From JBGVSA01 sp049840475 (GTDB lineage Bacteria > Pseudomonadota > Gammaproteobacteria > Burkholderiales > Rhodocyclaceae): DNA of 64,000 nt. Below the pieces are notes generated by a model. The model did no database searches. It was not told where the DNA came from and saw only the letters and a program-made list of their open reading frames with translations. A program made the translations under genes and the position numbers. The stretch spans positions 1,054,001-1,118,000 of the forward strand of contig JASGKX010000003.1 in NCBI GenBank assembly GCA_049840475.1. Direction: 5' to 3'. Of the stretch, positions 9,252 through 17,898 are shown piece after piece (positions within the stretch are counted from its first letter, which is position 1; each line of letters opens with the position of its first letter).

Positions 9252-10755
9252 ATGAAACTTTGCGCATTGAGCGCTGCGCTCGTGTCTGTCGGCATCCTTG
9301 CCGGCTGCTCGGGCATGGACGCATCCAAACCCGCCGGTGGCCTGTCTGCCGAGCAGATCGCGAGGCAAGCGCTGCCCGCCAACGACGGCTGGGCAGCACA
9401 AGGCCCGGGCACAGACGGCGGTTCGAAGGCCAAGGCCGAGAACGTTTACACCGCGACCAATCGTGCTGAATTGGTCAAGGCGCTCAATGCCGGCGGCAAC
9501 CCGAACGTGGCCAAGATCATCTTCATCAAGGGCACGATCAACCTGTCGGTCGATGACAACAACAAGGAACTGTTCGAAAAGGACTACGCGCCCGCTGGCT
9601 ACGACTTCGAGCAGTACAAGAAGGACTACGCGCCGGCCAAGTGGAACGTGAAGCTCGAAAAGGGCCGCCCGGTGCGCGACCTGACGGGCACGCAGGAAGA
9701 ACTGCGTGAAAAGGGTCAGAAGGCGCAAAAGGCGCGCATTCTGATCAACATCACGTCCAACACGTCGATCATCGGCGCGGACAGCGACGCCAAGATCGTC
9801 AAGGGCAACCTGTGGATCGGCGAAGGCACCGAGAACGTCATCATCCGCAACATCACGTTCCAGGATTCCTTCGACTACTTCCCGCAGTGGGATCCGGGCG
9901 ATAGCTTCAAGATCGACAAGAGCTACGCGGGTTGCCAAGAAGCCTTCGTTGAACGCCAAGACCGGCCCGCAGATGTGCCCGGGTGGCCGCTGGAACTCGG
10001 AATACGACCTCATCTCGGTCAACGGCGGCAAGCGTGTGTGGATCGACCACTGCACGTTCAATGACGGCGATCGTCCGGACAAGCTGTTCCCGCCGGTCTT
10101 CCCGTACCCGCACAACCAGGTCGAACAGAAGGTCCAGCACCACGACGGCCTGGTCGACATCACCAACGGCGGCGACTTCGTCACCCTGTCGTACAACCTG
10201 TTCAAGGATCACGACAAGACGTCGCTGATCGGTGGCAGCGACAGCAACAAGCTCGATCCGGGCAAGCTGTTCACGACCTACCACCACAACTGGTTCGACA
10301 ACAGTGGTCAGCGCCTGCCGCGCGTGCGCTTCGGCAAGGTGCACACGTACAACAACTACATTAGCGGTGACTCGTCCGGCGCGCCCGATCCGAAGCTGAC
10401 CGACGCGCAGAACCACGAGAAGGCCATCAAGGAACACGGCGGCAACAACATCTTCCGTGCAGGCTTTGGCATCGGCAAGGATTCGCAGATCTACTCGGAG
10501 AACAACTACTTCGAGATCAAGAACAGCGACCCGATCTACGCCGTCGTCATTCAGGGCGGCAAGGTGTTCTTCGACCAGGGTTCGTGGTTCAACGGCAAGC
10601 CGGTGGATCTGCTGGCTGCGGCCAACAAGCCGAATCCGAAGTCGCAGGTCACAGCCGATGTGGGTTGGAAGCCGACGCTGTATGGCTCCAAGCCGATCCC
10701 GACCGATCAGGTTCCGGCATACGTCAAGGCCAACGCAGGCGCAGGCAAGCTGTAA
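9252..10755 (+). pseudogene. Secreted PL1 pectate lyase, broken by a +1 frameshift
   Basis: With one base removed the gene encodes about 500 residues: a lipoprotein-type signal (LAGCSGMD), an N-terminal stretch with TDGGSKAKAENVYTATN, the IFIKGTINLS and NTSIIGADSDAKI blocks of a beta-helix, and the PL1 signature RLPRVRFGKVHTYNN with its catalytic arginine. WIDHCTFNDG and HHDGLVDI carry the calcium-binding region. The frame breaks at 9948-9954 (GTTGAAC) near residue 232: EAFV should run into NAKTGPQMCPGG but a base too many sends it out of frame. The length 3n+1 supports one inserted base. Shine-Dalgarno CAGGAG precedes the start by eight bases. Product as written would stop at 10064 and lack the active-site half. 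Sequencing error is not excluded. Confidence 0.88.
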
Positions 10756-10776
10756 TCGCTCACGCTGCGTGACCAC

Positions 10777-10808
10777 AAAAACGGCGCCTTCACGGCGCCG
10801 TTTTTTTC
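10777..10808 (+). terminator. Rho-independent terminator of the second PL1 gene
   Basis: A GC-rich stem (CGGCGCC/GGCGCCG with flanking A/T pairs, loop TTCA) is followed by seven T residues, 22 bases after the stop codon. Confidence 0.92.
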
Positions 10809-10826
10809 GTCCCTCGCATTCGGGAT

Positions 10827-10860
10827 GAAAAACGGCGGACCCCATTCGCGGTCCGCCGTG
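10827..10860 (-). terminator. Rho-independent terminator of the PL3 pectate lyase gene
   Basis: On the minus strand a 10-bp stem (ACGGCGGACC with its complement, 10832-10859) ends in a run of five T residues, 16 bases after the stop codon. It is back to back with the terminator of the convergent gene. Confidence 0.9.
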
Positions 10861-10875
10861 CCCACGCAAACGCGA

Positions 10876-11889
10876 TCAGTACGCCGTCACGTCGGTCTTG
10901 CTGACGTTACAGTTGGTGGTGTTCCACTGCTCGCCGATCTTGCTCGACTCGCCGTTGTGGTCGGTGACGCCCTTGTAGGTCACGCACACCGCCGGGCTGC
11001 CCGACTTGTAGCCCTTGATCTGCAGGCTGCGGATCGTCGCCACGTCGCCGTAGTTACTGTTGATGCCCACCACCGAGCCGGTCTTCTCGATCTTCACGTT
11101 GGTGATGTTCACCTTGCGCGGGCCGCCGTTGCCATCGCAGTCACCGCACGAGCGGTACAGCTTGCCGATCGAACCTGTGGTGGTGAAGTTGCTGATGTTC
11201 ATCGTCGAGCCGATGCCGTTGTGCTGGAAGACCTTGTCGTCGGCATTGGCCGCCGAGCCGCCGGTGATGTTCATCACCTTGCCCGAGCCCCCCTCCATGG
11301 TGGCGGCGTCTTCGCAGACGTCTTCCCACACCACGTTCTGCAGCGTGCAGTTGCCCTTGCAGTGGATGCCGTCGGCTGCGTTGGCGTTGATGCGCACGTT
11401 CTTGATCGTGGCGCCGTCGGCCAGCGTGAAGACCGGCTGCTGGCTTTCCGACTGCCCGTTACAGGCCGTGCCCACCGTCTTGCCGCCACAGTCCACCGTG
11501 CCGGTGATCGTCGTGCCCGGCGTGCATGCCGACGAGCCGCCCGTGGACGACGAACTCGAGGACGACGACGAACTCGAACTGCTCGAACTCGAAGAACCGC
11601 CCCCCGTACCCGTGCCGCCCGATGCGCTGGTGGGAATCGAGCATTCCTTCACGGATTTGTCCGGATTCGGGTCCGAACCGAAGGTCGCTACCGTACATGT
11701 GAACGTACCGGACAACGTCTTGTAGACAAACAGATCGGCAGCGCCAAACGCCACGCTCACCGAACCAACCACGTAACAGGTCTCCCCGATCTTGCAGATC
11801 GTCTTGTAGCCCGAAGGCCGATTGGACGCCGCATGCGCCGCCGTGAAGGCGAGCGCCACGAGCAATCCGACAAAGAGTTTGCGCAACAT
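10876..11889 (-). CDS. Secreted PL3 pectate lyase with poly-serine linker
   Basis: A 337-aa intact gene. Residues 1-20 are a Sec signal peptide (ending TAAHA). Residues 25-90 form a small cysteine-containing domain of unknown function (KTICKIGETCYVVG). A poly-Ser linker follows, and then a PL3 pectate lyase domain with ADGIHCKGNCTLQNV and VWEDVCEDAATM, motifs of this fold, including its calcium and substrate-binding residues. The ATG at 11889 is preceded by AGGAGGGA; a longer frame to 11985 lacks such a site. PL3 enzymes cleave polygalacturonate by beta-elimination outside the cell. It is the only one of three pectate lyases here that is intact as sequenced. Promoter signals lie in 11890-12050 but none is obvious. 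Confidence 0.92.
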   Translation of the reverse strand: MLRKLFVGLLVALAFTAAHAASNRPSGYKTICKIGETCYVVGSVSVAFGAADLFVYKTLSGTFTCTVATFGSDPNPDKSVKECSIPTSASGGTGTGGGSSSSSSSSSSSSSSSSSTGGSSACTPGTTITGTVDCGGKTVGTACNGQSESQQPVFTLADGATIKNVRINANAADGIHCKGNCTLQNVVWEDVCEDAATMEGGSGKVMNITGGSAANADDKVFQHNGIGSTMNISNFTTTGSIGKLYRSCGDCDGNGGPRKVNITNVKIEKTGSVVGINSNYGDVATIRSLQIKGYKSGSPAVCVTYKGVTDHNGESSKIGEQWNTTNCNVSKTDVTAY

Positions 11890-12279
11890 GTGATCCCTCC
11901 TGGTGCCTTGAGAACAGCAGTGTTGAGCCGGTCTGTTAGGAACAACGAATATGGCCGGCCGTCCCCCGGGTGAGGACTCCTGCAATCTAGTCAGCCGGCA
12001 TGCACTCGCAAGCCAAGGGGGTATGAAATGGGATTATTCGCATTGATACAAATTCTGTCGGCTATGCCGCGGGCATTTTCCGCACAACACCATCGCCGCA
12101 CACAGCATTCAATCGACATCGCTTGTCGAACAACCGGTACGGAAAGCGTCCGTTTCATCGGCAGACAAACCAGGTGCAACGTCTGCCCAGTCTGGCAACT
12201 CGTGGCGTTCGCGCGGACAACATGACGTGCTGGCGCACAGATTGCGAGGCGATGTCATTGCGGCATCGCACAAATGGCT

Positions 12280-12305
12280 CCGGTCACAATCGGAAATGTG
12301 ACCGG
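12280..12305. repeat. Isolated 9-bp perfect inverted repeat in a gene-free stretch
   Basis: CCGGTCACA (12280-12288) and TGTGACCGG (12297-12305) flank an 8-base spacer. It lies in the gene-free stretch 11890-12658, nearly 400 bases upstream of the PL3 start, and is not followed by a T-run. It resembles a regulator-binding site more than a terminator. Nothing else in the stretch could be assigned except the terminator below; the AT-rich patch at 12310-12350 might be a promoter. Confidence 0.4.
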
Positions 12306-12586
12306 AATCACGACATTTTACTTACATTTATTTACAAACAAGATTCAGAGAATCGCTGAATCCGATGAGGCATACGCCCCTGAAAACGCATACCGCTTCT
12401 TTCAAACGGTAGCGCGTTTGTACAACGCATCGCATACCTGTAAGCGTCGAGCGACATAGTGAATGCGCACAGCAACCGGCACGCCCAGCGCCTCGCCGAC
12501 ACGGATGCGGACACAGCAGCGCAATCCGCCGCACGGACCGCGGCGCGAATGGCATCCGCCCTTTCCCCTCGAATCTCGCAGACAGC

Positions 12587-12610
12587 AAAACGGCGCCCGA
12601 AGGCGCCGTT
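12587..12610 (-). terminator. Terminator-like hairpin downstream of the small acidic protein gene
   Basis: A perfect 9-bp stem (AACGGCGCC/GGCGCCGTT, 12589-12610, loop CGAA) reads into four T residues on the minus strand, 48 bases after the stop codon of the 49-aa gene. Confidence 0.75.
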
Positions 12611-12658
12611 CACCGCAACGACCAAACGACGCAAGATCAGGAGCGCTTCGTCATCGGC

Positions 12659-12808
12659 TCAATCAGCGTCGTTGACTTCGACCGCATCGTCGGGGTGCTC
12701 AAGCGATTCATCGTCGTCGCCGAGCAGTTCATCCGGCGTAGCGGGTTCGCGTGGCGTCTCGTCTTGATCGGATTGCGACGGTTGCTGAAGGTGCAAAGTG
12801 GTTTGCAT
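12659..12808 (-). CDS. Small acidic protein of unknown function (49 aa)
   Basis: This short frame starts at an ATG with a good Shine-Dalgarno (ACAGGAGAG, seven bases upstream) and ends before a terminator. The product is glutamine-rich at its N-terminus (MQTTLHLQQPSQSDQDE) and strongly acidic after residue 15 (DELLGDDDESLEHPDD), with no signal peptide and no membrane segment. It is unlikely to fold alone; an anti-sigma-like, DNA-mimic or partner-binding role is possible but unsupported. It lies 53 bases downstream of the penicillin-binding protein gene on the same... strand order, actually after its stop, so it may be co-transcribed with it. Not recognised as a named family. Confidence 0.6.
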   Translation of the reverse strand: MQTTLHLQQPSQSDQDETPREPATPDELLGDDDESLEHPDDAVEVNDAD

Positions 12809-12861
12809 GGTTTGCTCTCCTGTGTGGCACGTTGCCACGATTGAGCAAATCACATGCCACA

Positions 12862-15270
12862 TTACGGCAGCGGTTCCGCGCTGCGCCCGGCGCTCAAATC
12901 GGCCGGGTCGAGCAGATGTGAAACCGACGCGGTCGGCGCCGCACCGACCGGAATTTCCGCCGGTTGCAGCGGCGTCATATCCAGCGGCACGACACGGCCA
13001 CCACCGTGTGCCTGGATGGGTACATCCGTCGCCGTCGGTGCCGCAGGTGGATCATCGAATGCCGGCGGCGGCGGTGGCGGCGGCGCGGCATGCACCGCAC
13101 GCGGAAAGCGCGAAGAAGCATCGACCCAATCACGTCCCAACGCCTGCGAGAAGAAGTCTCCCACCAGCATGATTGCGTTGTGTCCCCCCTGCCCCCAATA
13201 GCTGCTGCGCAGCGTTACCCGCGCATCATTGAAGCCGACCCATGCGCCCACCACCAACTGCGGGTGCATCAGGATGAACCAGCCATCGGTGTTGTTCTGC
13301 GTGGTACCGGTCTTGCCGGCAACGTCCGCGGTAATGCCAAAGCGCCCGCGAATCGCGTAGCCCGTGCCCTGCGTCACCACGCCGCGCATGATGTCGATGA
13401 GGTCCACGGCCGCATCGCGCGACATGGCCTGCCTCGGCGGTGGCGCACCGAAACGCACCACCTCTTGACCGTTTCGATCAACGATTCTGCTTATCAGCAC
13501 CGGCTGCTTGTACACGCCCTGCCGAGCGATACTGGAGTACGCACTCACCATCTCGAACAAGGTGACAGGGCTCGTGCCCAGCGCAAGCGACGGCACCACC
13601 GCCAACGGGCTGTGCTTGACGCCAAGCCCGCGAGCAAGCCCGACGATGCTTGGCAACCCCACCTGTTGCATCACGCGTGTCGTCACCGTGTTGCGCGAAC
13701 GAATGAGCGCGTCGCGCAGCGTCATCACGCCAGGGTTGGCATGACCGGCCATGTCGGTCGGACGCCACCAGCGACCATCGGACAACCTCACCCACACGGG
13801 CGCGGCGTCGTAGCGTCGCCATGGACTGATGCCGGCTTCGAGCGCGGCGCCGTACACAATCGGCTTGAAGGTGGACCCCGGTTGCCGCGCTGCCTGCACC
13901 ACGTGATCGAATTGGTCCTGGTCGAAATCACGACTGCCTACCCACACTCGCACCTCGGCTGTCTGTGGGTCCATGGCGAGAAGGCCGGCTTCCAGCCGCG
14001 TCTTTGCCGCGCGGATTCGCTGCATGAACGCGTCATCGCCACGCAGTTGTTCGATTGCCTGTTGCGATGTGTAGCCGTCGCGCACCGCGGCTCGGTATTG
14101 AGGCGTCTCGCGGACAAAAGCGTTGAGCAGATCCGGGCGTTGCTTCCAGAAATAAGCAAACGGCTCCGTGCGCGGGCGCAGCTTTTCATACAGCTCGGTG
14201 GTATTCGAAATCACCCCGTCTTCCGGGCGCCCCCATTCAACGTCGGCCACCGCCTGCAAGGACTCCGTCTGGCGCGCGACCACCGCTTCGGCTTCGGCCT
14301 GCATGCGCGTGTCGAGCGTGGTCTCGATCACCAGCCCTTCGGTACGCAGATCGCGCCCGTTGCGCTCGGCCCAATCGGTCAGCCAGCGACGCGCCCAGTT
14401 GGTGAAATGCGGTGCCACATCCGGTGCCTCACGCGGACGATTGAAGCTCACGTGCAACGGCTGCCGCGCCAGCGCTTCGTAATGCTGGGGCGTGAGCTGA
14501 CCGTCTCGCACCATCTGCTGGAGCACCACGTTGCGCCGTGTGAGCGAACGCGCCGGTTGCAAGAACGGGTTGTAGTAGTACGTCCCCTTGAGCATGCCGA
14601 CGAGCGTGGCGGCCTCGGCCGGCCCGAGTTGCGACGCCGATTTGCTGAAATACGTGCGCGCCGCCATCTCGATGCCCACCACGTTGTAGAGGAACGGCAC
14701 GGTGTTGAGATAGGTTTCGAGAATCTCGTCCTTGCTCATCGCGCGCTCGATCTTCATCGCGGTGATGAGTTCGCGCAGCTTGCGCTGCACATTGCGGTCG
14801 CGGCCGATCTCATCGGGGAACAGGTTGCGCGCCAATTGCTGCGTGATCGTGGAGCCGCCCTGCGTCTCGCCATTGAGCGTGTTCCACGCAGCCATCACGG
14901 TGCGTGGAATGTCGATGCCGGAATGTTCATAGAAATGCTGGTCCTCGGTGGCGATGAGCGCTTGGACCACATAGGGAGAAATCTGCGACAAAGGTACGGG
15001 TGTCTGCTGCCAGCGACCGATGCTCGCCAGTATCACGCCGTCGCGACTGACGATCATGCTCGGCTTGGCGGAGCGCACTGCCGCGATGGCCGCGACGCTG
15101 GGTGTGGTCGCACCGAGCGCCAGCATATAAGAGCCGCCAAGGCTCAGACTCACCAACAACACGGCAAAGGTGAATGCCCCCAACGGGAGTGCGGCACGCA
15201 CGATAAGACTACGCCTGCCGGTCGATGGCACCGCCACTGCACTTGCGATTTGCGGATCGTGCTGGGCCAT
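12862..15270 (-). CDS. Class A bifunctional penicillin-binding protein (PBP1-type)
   Basis: An 802-aa inner-membrane enzyme that polymerises and cross-links peptidoglycan. One membrane segment lies at about 23-50. The GT51 glycosyltransferase domain carries ATEDQHFYEHSGID (catalytic E109) and GGSTITQQLARNLF. The transpeptidase domain has the serine motif GSTFK (about 465), the SRN motif (RSRNT) and KTGTT (about 650). About 150 residues between the two catalytic domains show no canonical OB fold. A proline-rich tail ending SAEPLP follows. The ATG at 15270 is chosen because the longer frame to 15405 has an Arg-rich, non-membrane start. It stands apart from the EPS cluster by 224 bases and is probably independent of it. 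Confidence 0.94.
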   Translation of the reverse strand: MAQHDPQIASAVAVPSTGRRSLIVRAALPLGAFTFAVLLVSLSLGGSYMLALGATTPSVAAIAAVRSAKPSMIVSRDGVILASIGRWQQTPVPLSQISPYVVQALIATEDQHFYEHSGIDIPRTVMAAWNTLNGETQGGSTITQQLARNLFPDEIGRDRNVQRKLRELITAMKIERAMSKDEILETYLNTVPFLYNVVGIEMAARTYFSKSASQLGPAEAATLVGMLKGTYYYNPFLQPARSLTRRNVVLQQMVRDGQLTPQHYEALARQPLHVSFNRPREAPDVAPHFTNWARRWLTDWAERNGRDLRTEGLVIETTLDTRMQAEAEAVVARQTESLQAVADVEWGRPEDGVISNTTELYEKLRPRTEPFAYFWKQRPDLLNAFVRETPQYRAAVRDGYTSQQAIEQLRGDDAFMQRIRAAKTRLEAGLLAMDPQTAEVRVWVGSRDFDQDQFDHVVQAARQPGSTFKPIVYGAALEAGISPWRRYDAAPVWVRLSDGRWWRPTDMAGHANPGVMTLRDALIRSRNTVTTRVMQQVGLPSIVGLARGLGVKHSPLAVVPSLALGTSPVTLFEMVSAYSSIARQGVYKQPVLISRIVDRNGQEVVRFGAPPPRQAMSRDAAVDLIDIMRGVVTQGTGYAIRGRFGITADVAGKTGTTQNNTDGWFILMHPQLVVGAWVGFNDARVTLRSSYWGQGGHNAIMLVGDFFSQALGRDWVDASSRFPRAVHAAPPPPPPPAFDDPPAAPTATDVPIQAHGGGRVVPLDMTPLQPAEIPVGAAPTASVSHLLDPADLSAGRSAEPLP

Positions 15271-15390
15271 AGTTCTTCGCGAGTCGGGCAACGCAAAGAA
15301 AACCCGTCCGACGGCGGCCTGTCTGCTGCCGGTATCGTCAACGAGTGGGAGTACTACCTGCCTGCGGCGGCATGTCGCCGCACAAAGACG

Positions 15391-15410
15391 CGCACGCGTG
15401 CGCACGCGTG
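15391..15410. repeat. Tandem duplicate of a 10-bp self-complementary unit
   Basis: CGCACGCGTG occurs twice in direct succession in the 224-base interval between the PBP start and the nucleotidyltransferase stop. The junction is palindromic (CGCACGCGTGCG). A further 8-bp hairpin (GCGCGTGA/TCACGCGC, 15481-15502) overlaps the nucleotidyltransferase stop codon. No U-tract accompanies either. Confidence 0.45.
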
Positions 15411-15494
15411 TCCCGCTTCACCTCTTCTCTCGTTTTAGCAGTCGGCAAGCGCACGCGCCCCTGCCCTTAAGTTCGGCCATGCGCGTGACAAGCA

Positions 15495-16598
15495 TCACGC
15501 GCGCGCGTCGCCCCAACGCAGTGGGCAGCGATCGTCGCCCACAAAGGTGGTGTTCCCCGCGCGATCCACGCAATACTGGGGCGATACGATCATCTCTTTG
15601 AACTTCATGCCCTCACCGATACGGGTGTACTCGAACAGCACGCTGCTATCGACGCGGCTGCCACGACGCAAATGACTGCCATGGCCGATCCACGTTGGCC
15701 CAATCACCGTGCTGCCCGGTTCGATGTGCACGCTTGACCCGATGTAGACCGGTCCTTCGATGCGCACGTTGTCCCAATCAACGTTGGTATTGATGCCCAC
15801 CCACACGCCGGGGCGCACCTCCTTGCCCGGCATGTCCATCTGCGCCACCTCACCGCGTAGCACGCGCTGGAGCACCGACCAGTAATCGGTCACGCGACCG
15901 ATGTCTATCCAGTTGAAGAAGCGCTTCTGCGCATAGAACGGCACGCCCTTCTCCACCATGTCGGGAAACAATTGGCCGCCGATGTCATAAGCCCCGTTTT
16001 GCGGAATCATGTACACCACGGCCGGTTCGAAAATGTAGATGCCCGTGCTGGCCAACGTGGAGCGCGCGTCCTCGGGCTTGGGCTTCTCCTGGAACGAGAT
16101 GATGCGGCCTTCCGGGTCAGCCTCGACAATGCCGTAATTGATGACCTCTTCACGCGGCACGTCCAGCGTCACCACGCTCGCCAGCGCGCCTTTCGATTTG
16201 TGCTCATGGAGTGCTGCGCCGATGTCCAGGTTGACGATCGCGTCACCGCAGATCACCAGCGTCGTCTCGTCGAAGAAACCCGAGAAATCCTGGATGCGCC
16301 GCATGCCCCCGGCCGAGCCCAACGGGCGCGGCAGAATGTCGCCGTTCTCATAGACGCCTTCGTATGAATACCCGATGGTCACGCCCCAGCGATGGCCGTC
16401 GCCAAAGTACTCTTCGATGCGTTTGTGGTGATAGGCCACATTCACCATGATCTCGCGGATACCGTAGCGCGCCAGATGTTCGATGAGGTATTCCATCACT
16501 GGCTTGCCGAGTATCGGAATCATCGGCTTGGGCAGATCCTTGGTAAGCGGTCGTACGCGCGTGCCCTGGCCTGCCGCCAGGATGATTGCCTTTGCCAT
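15495..16598 (-). CDS. Sugar-1-phosphate nucleotidyltransferase with C-terminal beta-helix
   Basis: A 367-aa cytoplasmic enzyme that activates a sugar phosphate to an NDP-sugar for polysaccharide assembly. The N-terminal pyrophosphorylase motif is LAAGQGTRVRPLTKDLPKPM (residues 7-26). VICGDAIVNLD binds the metal and sugar, and FQEKPK is the conserved loop. Residues from about 255 on show hexapeptide-type repeats (VYIGSSVHIEPGSTVIG), a left-handed beta-helix as in GDP-mannose or glucose-1-phosphate enzymes; mannose-1-phosphate guanylyltransferase is the best guess. It is the last gene of the downstream EPS unit, 47 bases after an acyltransferase. Which sugar is activated cannot be fixed from sequence. 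Confidence 0.9.
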   Translation of the reverse strand: MAKAIILAAGQGTRVRPLTKDLPKPMIPILGKPVMEYLIEHLARYGIREIMVNVAYHHKRIEEYFGDGHRWGVTIGYSYEGVYENGDILPRPLGSAGGMRRIQDFSGFFDETTLVICGDAIVNLDIGAALHEHKSKGALASVVTLDVPREEVINYGIVEADPEGRIISFQEKPKPEDARSTLASTGIYIFEPAVVYMIPQNGAYDIGGQLFPDMVEKGVPFYAQKRFFNWIDIGRVTDYWSVLQRVLRGEVAQMDMPGKEVRPGVWVGINTNVDWDNVRIEGPVYIGSSVHIEPGSTVIGPTWIGHGSHLRRGSRVDSSVLFEYTRIGEGMKFKEMIVSPQYCVDRAGNTTFVGDDRCPLRWGDARA

Positions 16599-16645
16599 AG
16601 AGTCTCTCCCTGCTGTTCAACGAATCGTTCGTAATGTTCACGCGC

Positions 16646-17863
16646 TCACAGCGAACCGTCTGTAGGCGCACGCCGCATGCGCGGCAGCCACGCGCGTGAG
16701 ACGCCGTCCACCACATTGCGGCCCATGCTGATGCCCGGTCGCTCGATACACAGATGCAGCACCCACGCCAGCGCATAGATGATCGGCGTGCTGATCGCGA
16801 AACACAGCCCGAAGCGTTCCCATTCACCGAGCTGGCGATAGCTCTCGCGCAACGCAAAATTGCCGGCCACGGGCATCAGCACCAACAGGTGCACCAGATA
16901 CACCGCATACGACGTGTCCCCCAGAAACACCGCCAGGCGCGAACTGCAGACGCGCACCACGCTTGCGCGCACGGTGTCGATGCCGGGGACACGCCACAGG
17001 CTGCCGTTGTCGAACAGATAGAAGAAGGCCACCACCATCAGCAAGCGCGCCAGCGCCTCGGTCAGTCCCGTGCCGATGTACGTGCCGAAGCAGATCAGCA
17101 CCGCCACCACGAGCGGTGTGCGCATCGACCCCGTCACGCGCGAGGACGCCACCCACATGCCAATGAAAAACACGTACAGCTTGATAGGCAGAAAGGCTGG
17201 CATCGCAAAGCCTTCAAAGTAACCGGGGAAGGCCACGCGCAGCGCCAGGCACGCACCGATCGACAGCAGGCCTGCTGCGACGATGCCGATGCGCTGGCAT
17301 AGCAGGATCAGGAACGGGAACACAAAATAGAACTGCATCTCCAGCCCGATCGACCAGTCGGGCAACGGCGTGCGGAAGGCGTAGTGAGGCACCATTCCGA
17401 ACAGGAAGCTCAGGTGCATGAACACGTTGCCGAAGCCCGTGTCGAGGTAGCGCTCCGGCAAGGTCACCGCCGGTTCGTACAGCGCACCGAGAATGTCACG
17501 CATGTCCCACAAATACGCGCCGGCTGCCAGCGACACAAACAGCATCACGTAGTACAGCGGTGCAATGCGAAAGAACCGACGCAGCCAGAACCGGCTCCAC
17601 GACGCCGGCGCCTCCCACGGTTCGCGCTCACGGCGAAGCATGTATTGATGCGTCATCAAGAAGCCCGAGATGAGCATGAACAGATCCACCGCCAGCCCGC
17701 CCCACGACATCACCGGCGTATAGCGCAGACCGGACAGCATCTGCACGTGCGCCAGCAGCACCCAGAACGAAGCGATGCCGCGCAGCCCATCGAGCACCGG
17801 CACATGGCGTTCCAACTGCGCATCGGCCGGAATGCTCGGGTTGAGTTGTTTTATCCAGGTCAT
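16646..17863 (-). CDS. Acyltransferase 3 (OafA/NodX-like) membrane protein
   Basis: A 405-aa polytopic inner-membrane protein with about ten hydrophobic helices. The N-terminal DGLRGIASFWVLLAHV (residues 26-41) contains the conserved histidine of acyltransferase 3 proteins, and FMLISGFLMTHQY is another family block. Such proteins transfer acetyl or other acyl groups from the cytoplasm to sugars of surface polymers. The ATG at 17863 is chosen because the protein fold begins there; the frame extends to 18256 only as an artefact inside the flippase gene. It lies 35 bases after the flippase and 47 before the nucleotidyltransferase. It probably O-acylates the EPS. Confidence 0.92.
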   Translation of the reverse strand: MTWIKQLNPSIPADAQLERHVPVLDGLRGIASFWVLLAHVQMLSGLRYTPVMSWGGLAVDLFMLISGFLMTHQYMLRREREPWEAPASWSRFWLRRFFRIAPLYYVMLFVSLAAGAYLWDMRDILGALYEPAVTLPERYLDTGFGNVFMHLSFLFGMVPHYAFRTPLPDWSIGLEMQFYFVFPFLILLCQRIGIVAAGLLSIGACLALRVAFPGYFEGFAMPAFLPIKLYVFFIGMWVASSRVTGSMRTPLVVAVLICFGTYIGTGLTEALARLLMVVAFFYLFDNGSLWRVPGIDTVRASVVRVCSSRLAVFLGDTSYAVYLVHLLVLMPVAGNFALRESYRQLGEWERFGLCFAISTPIIYALAWVLHLCIERPGISMGRNVVDGVSRAWLPRMRRAPTDGSL

Positions 17864-17898
17864 ATGCAGATCCTCTTCTTCGAATTCAGAACGCCGCG

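Noticed and set aside
12964..15438. An 824-codon open frame on the plus strand across the penicillin-binding protein gene
   Set aside because: It is antisense to a gene with complete catalytic motifs; its composition is Arg/His-rich and typical of an open frame opposite GC-rich coding DNA.
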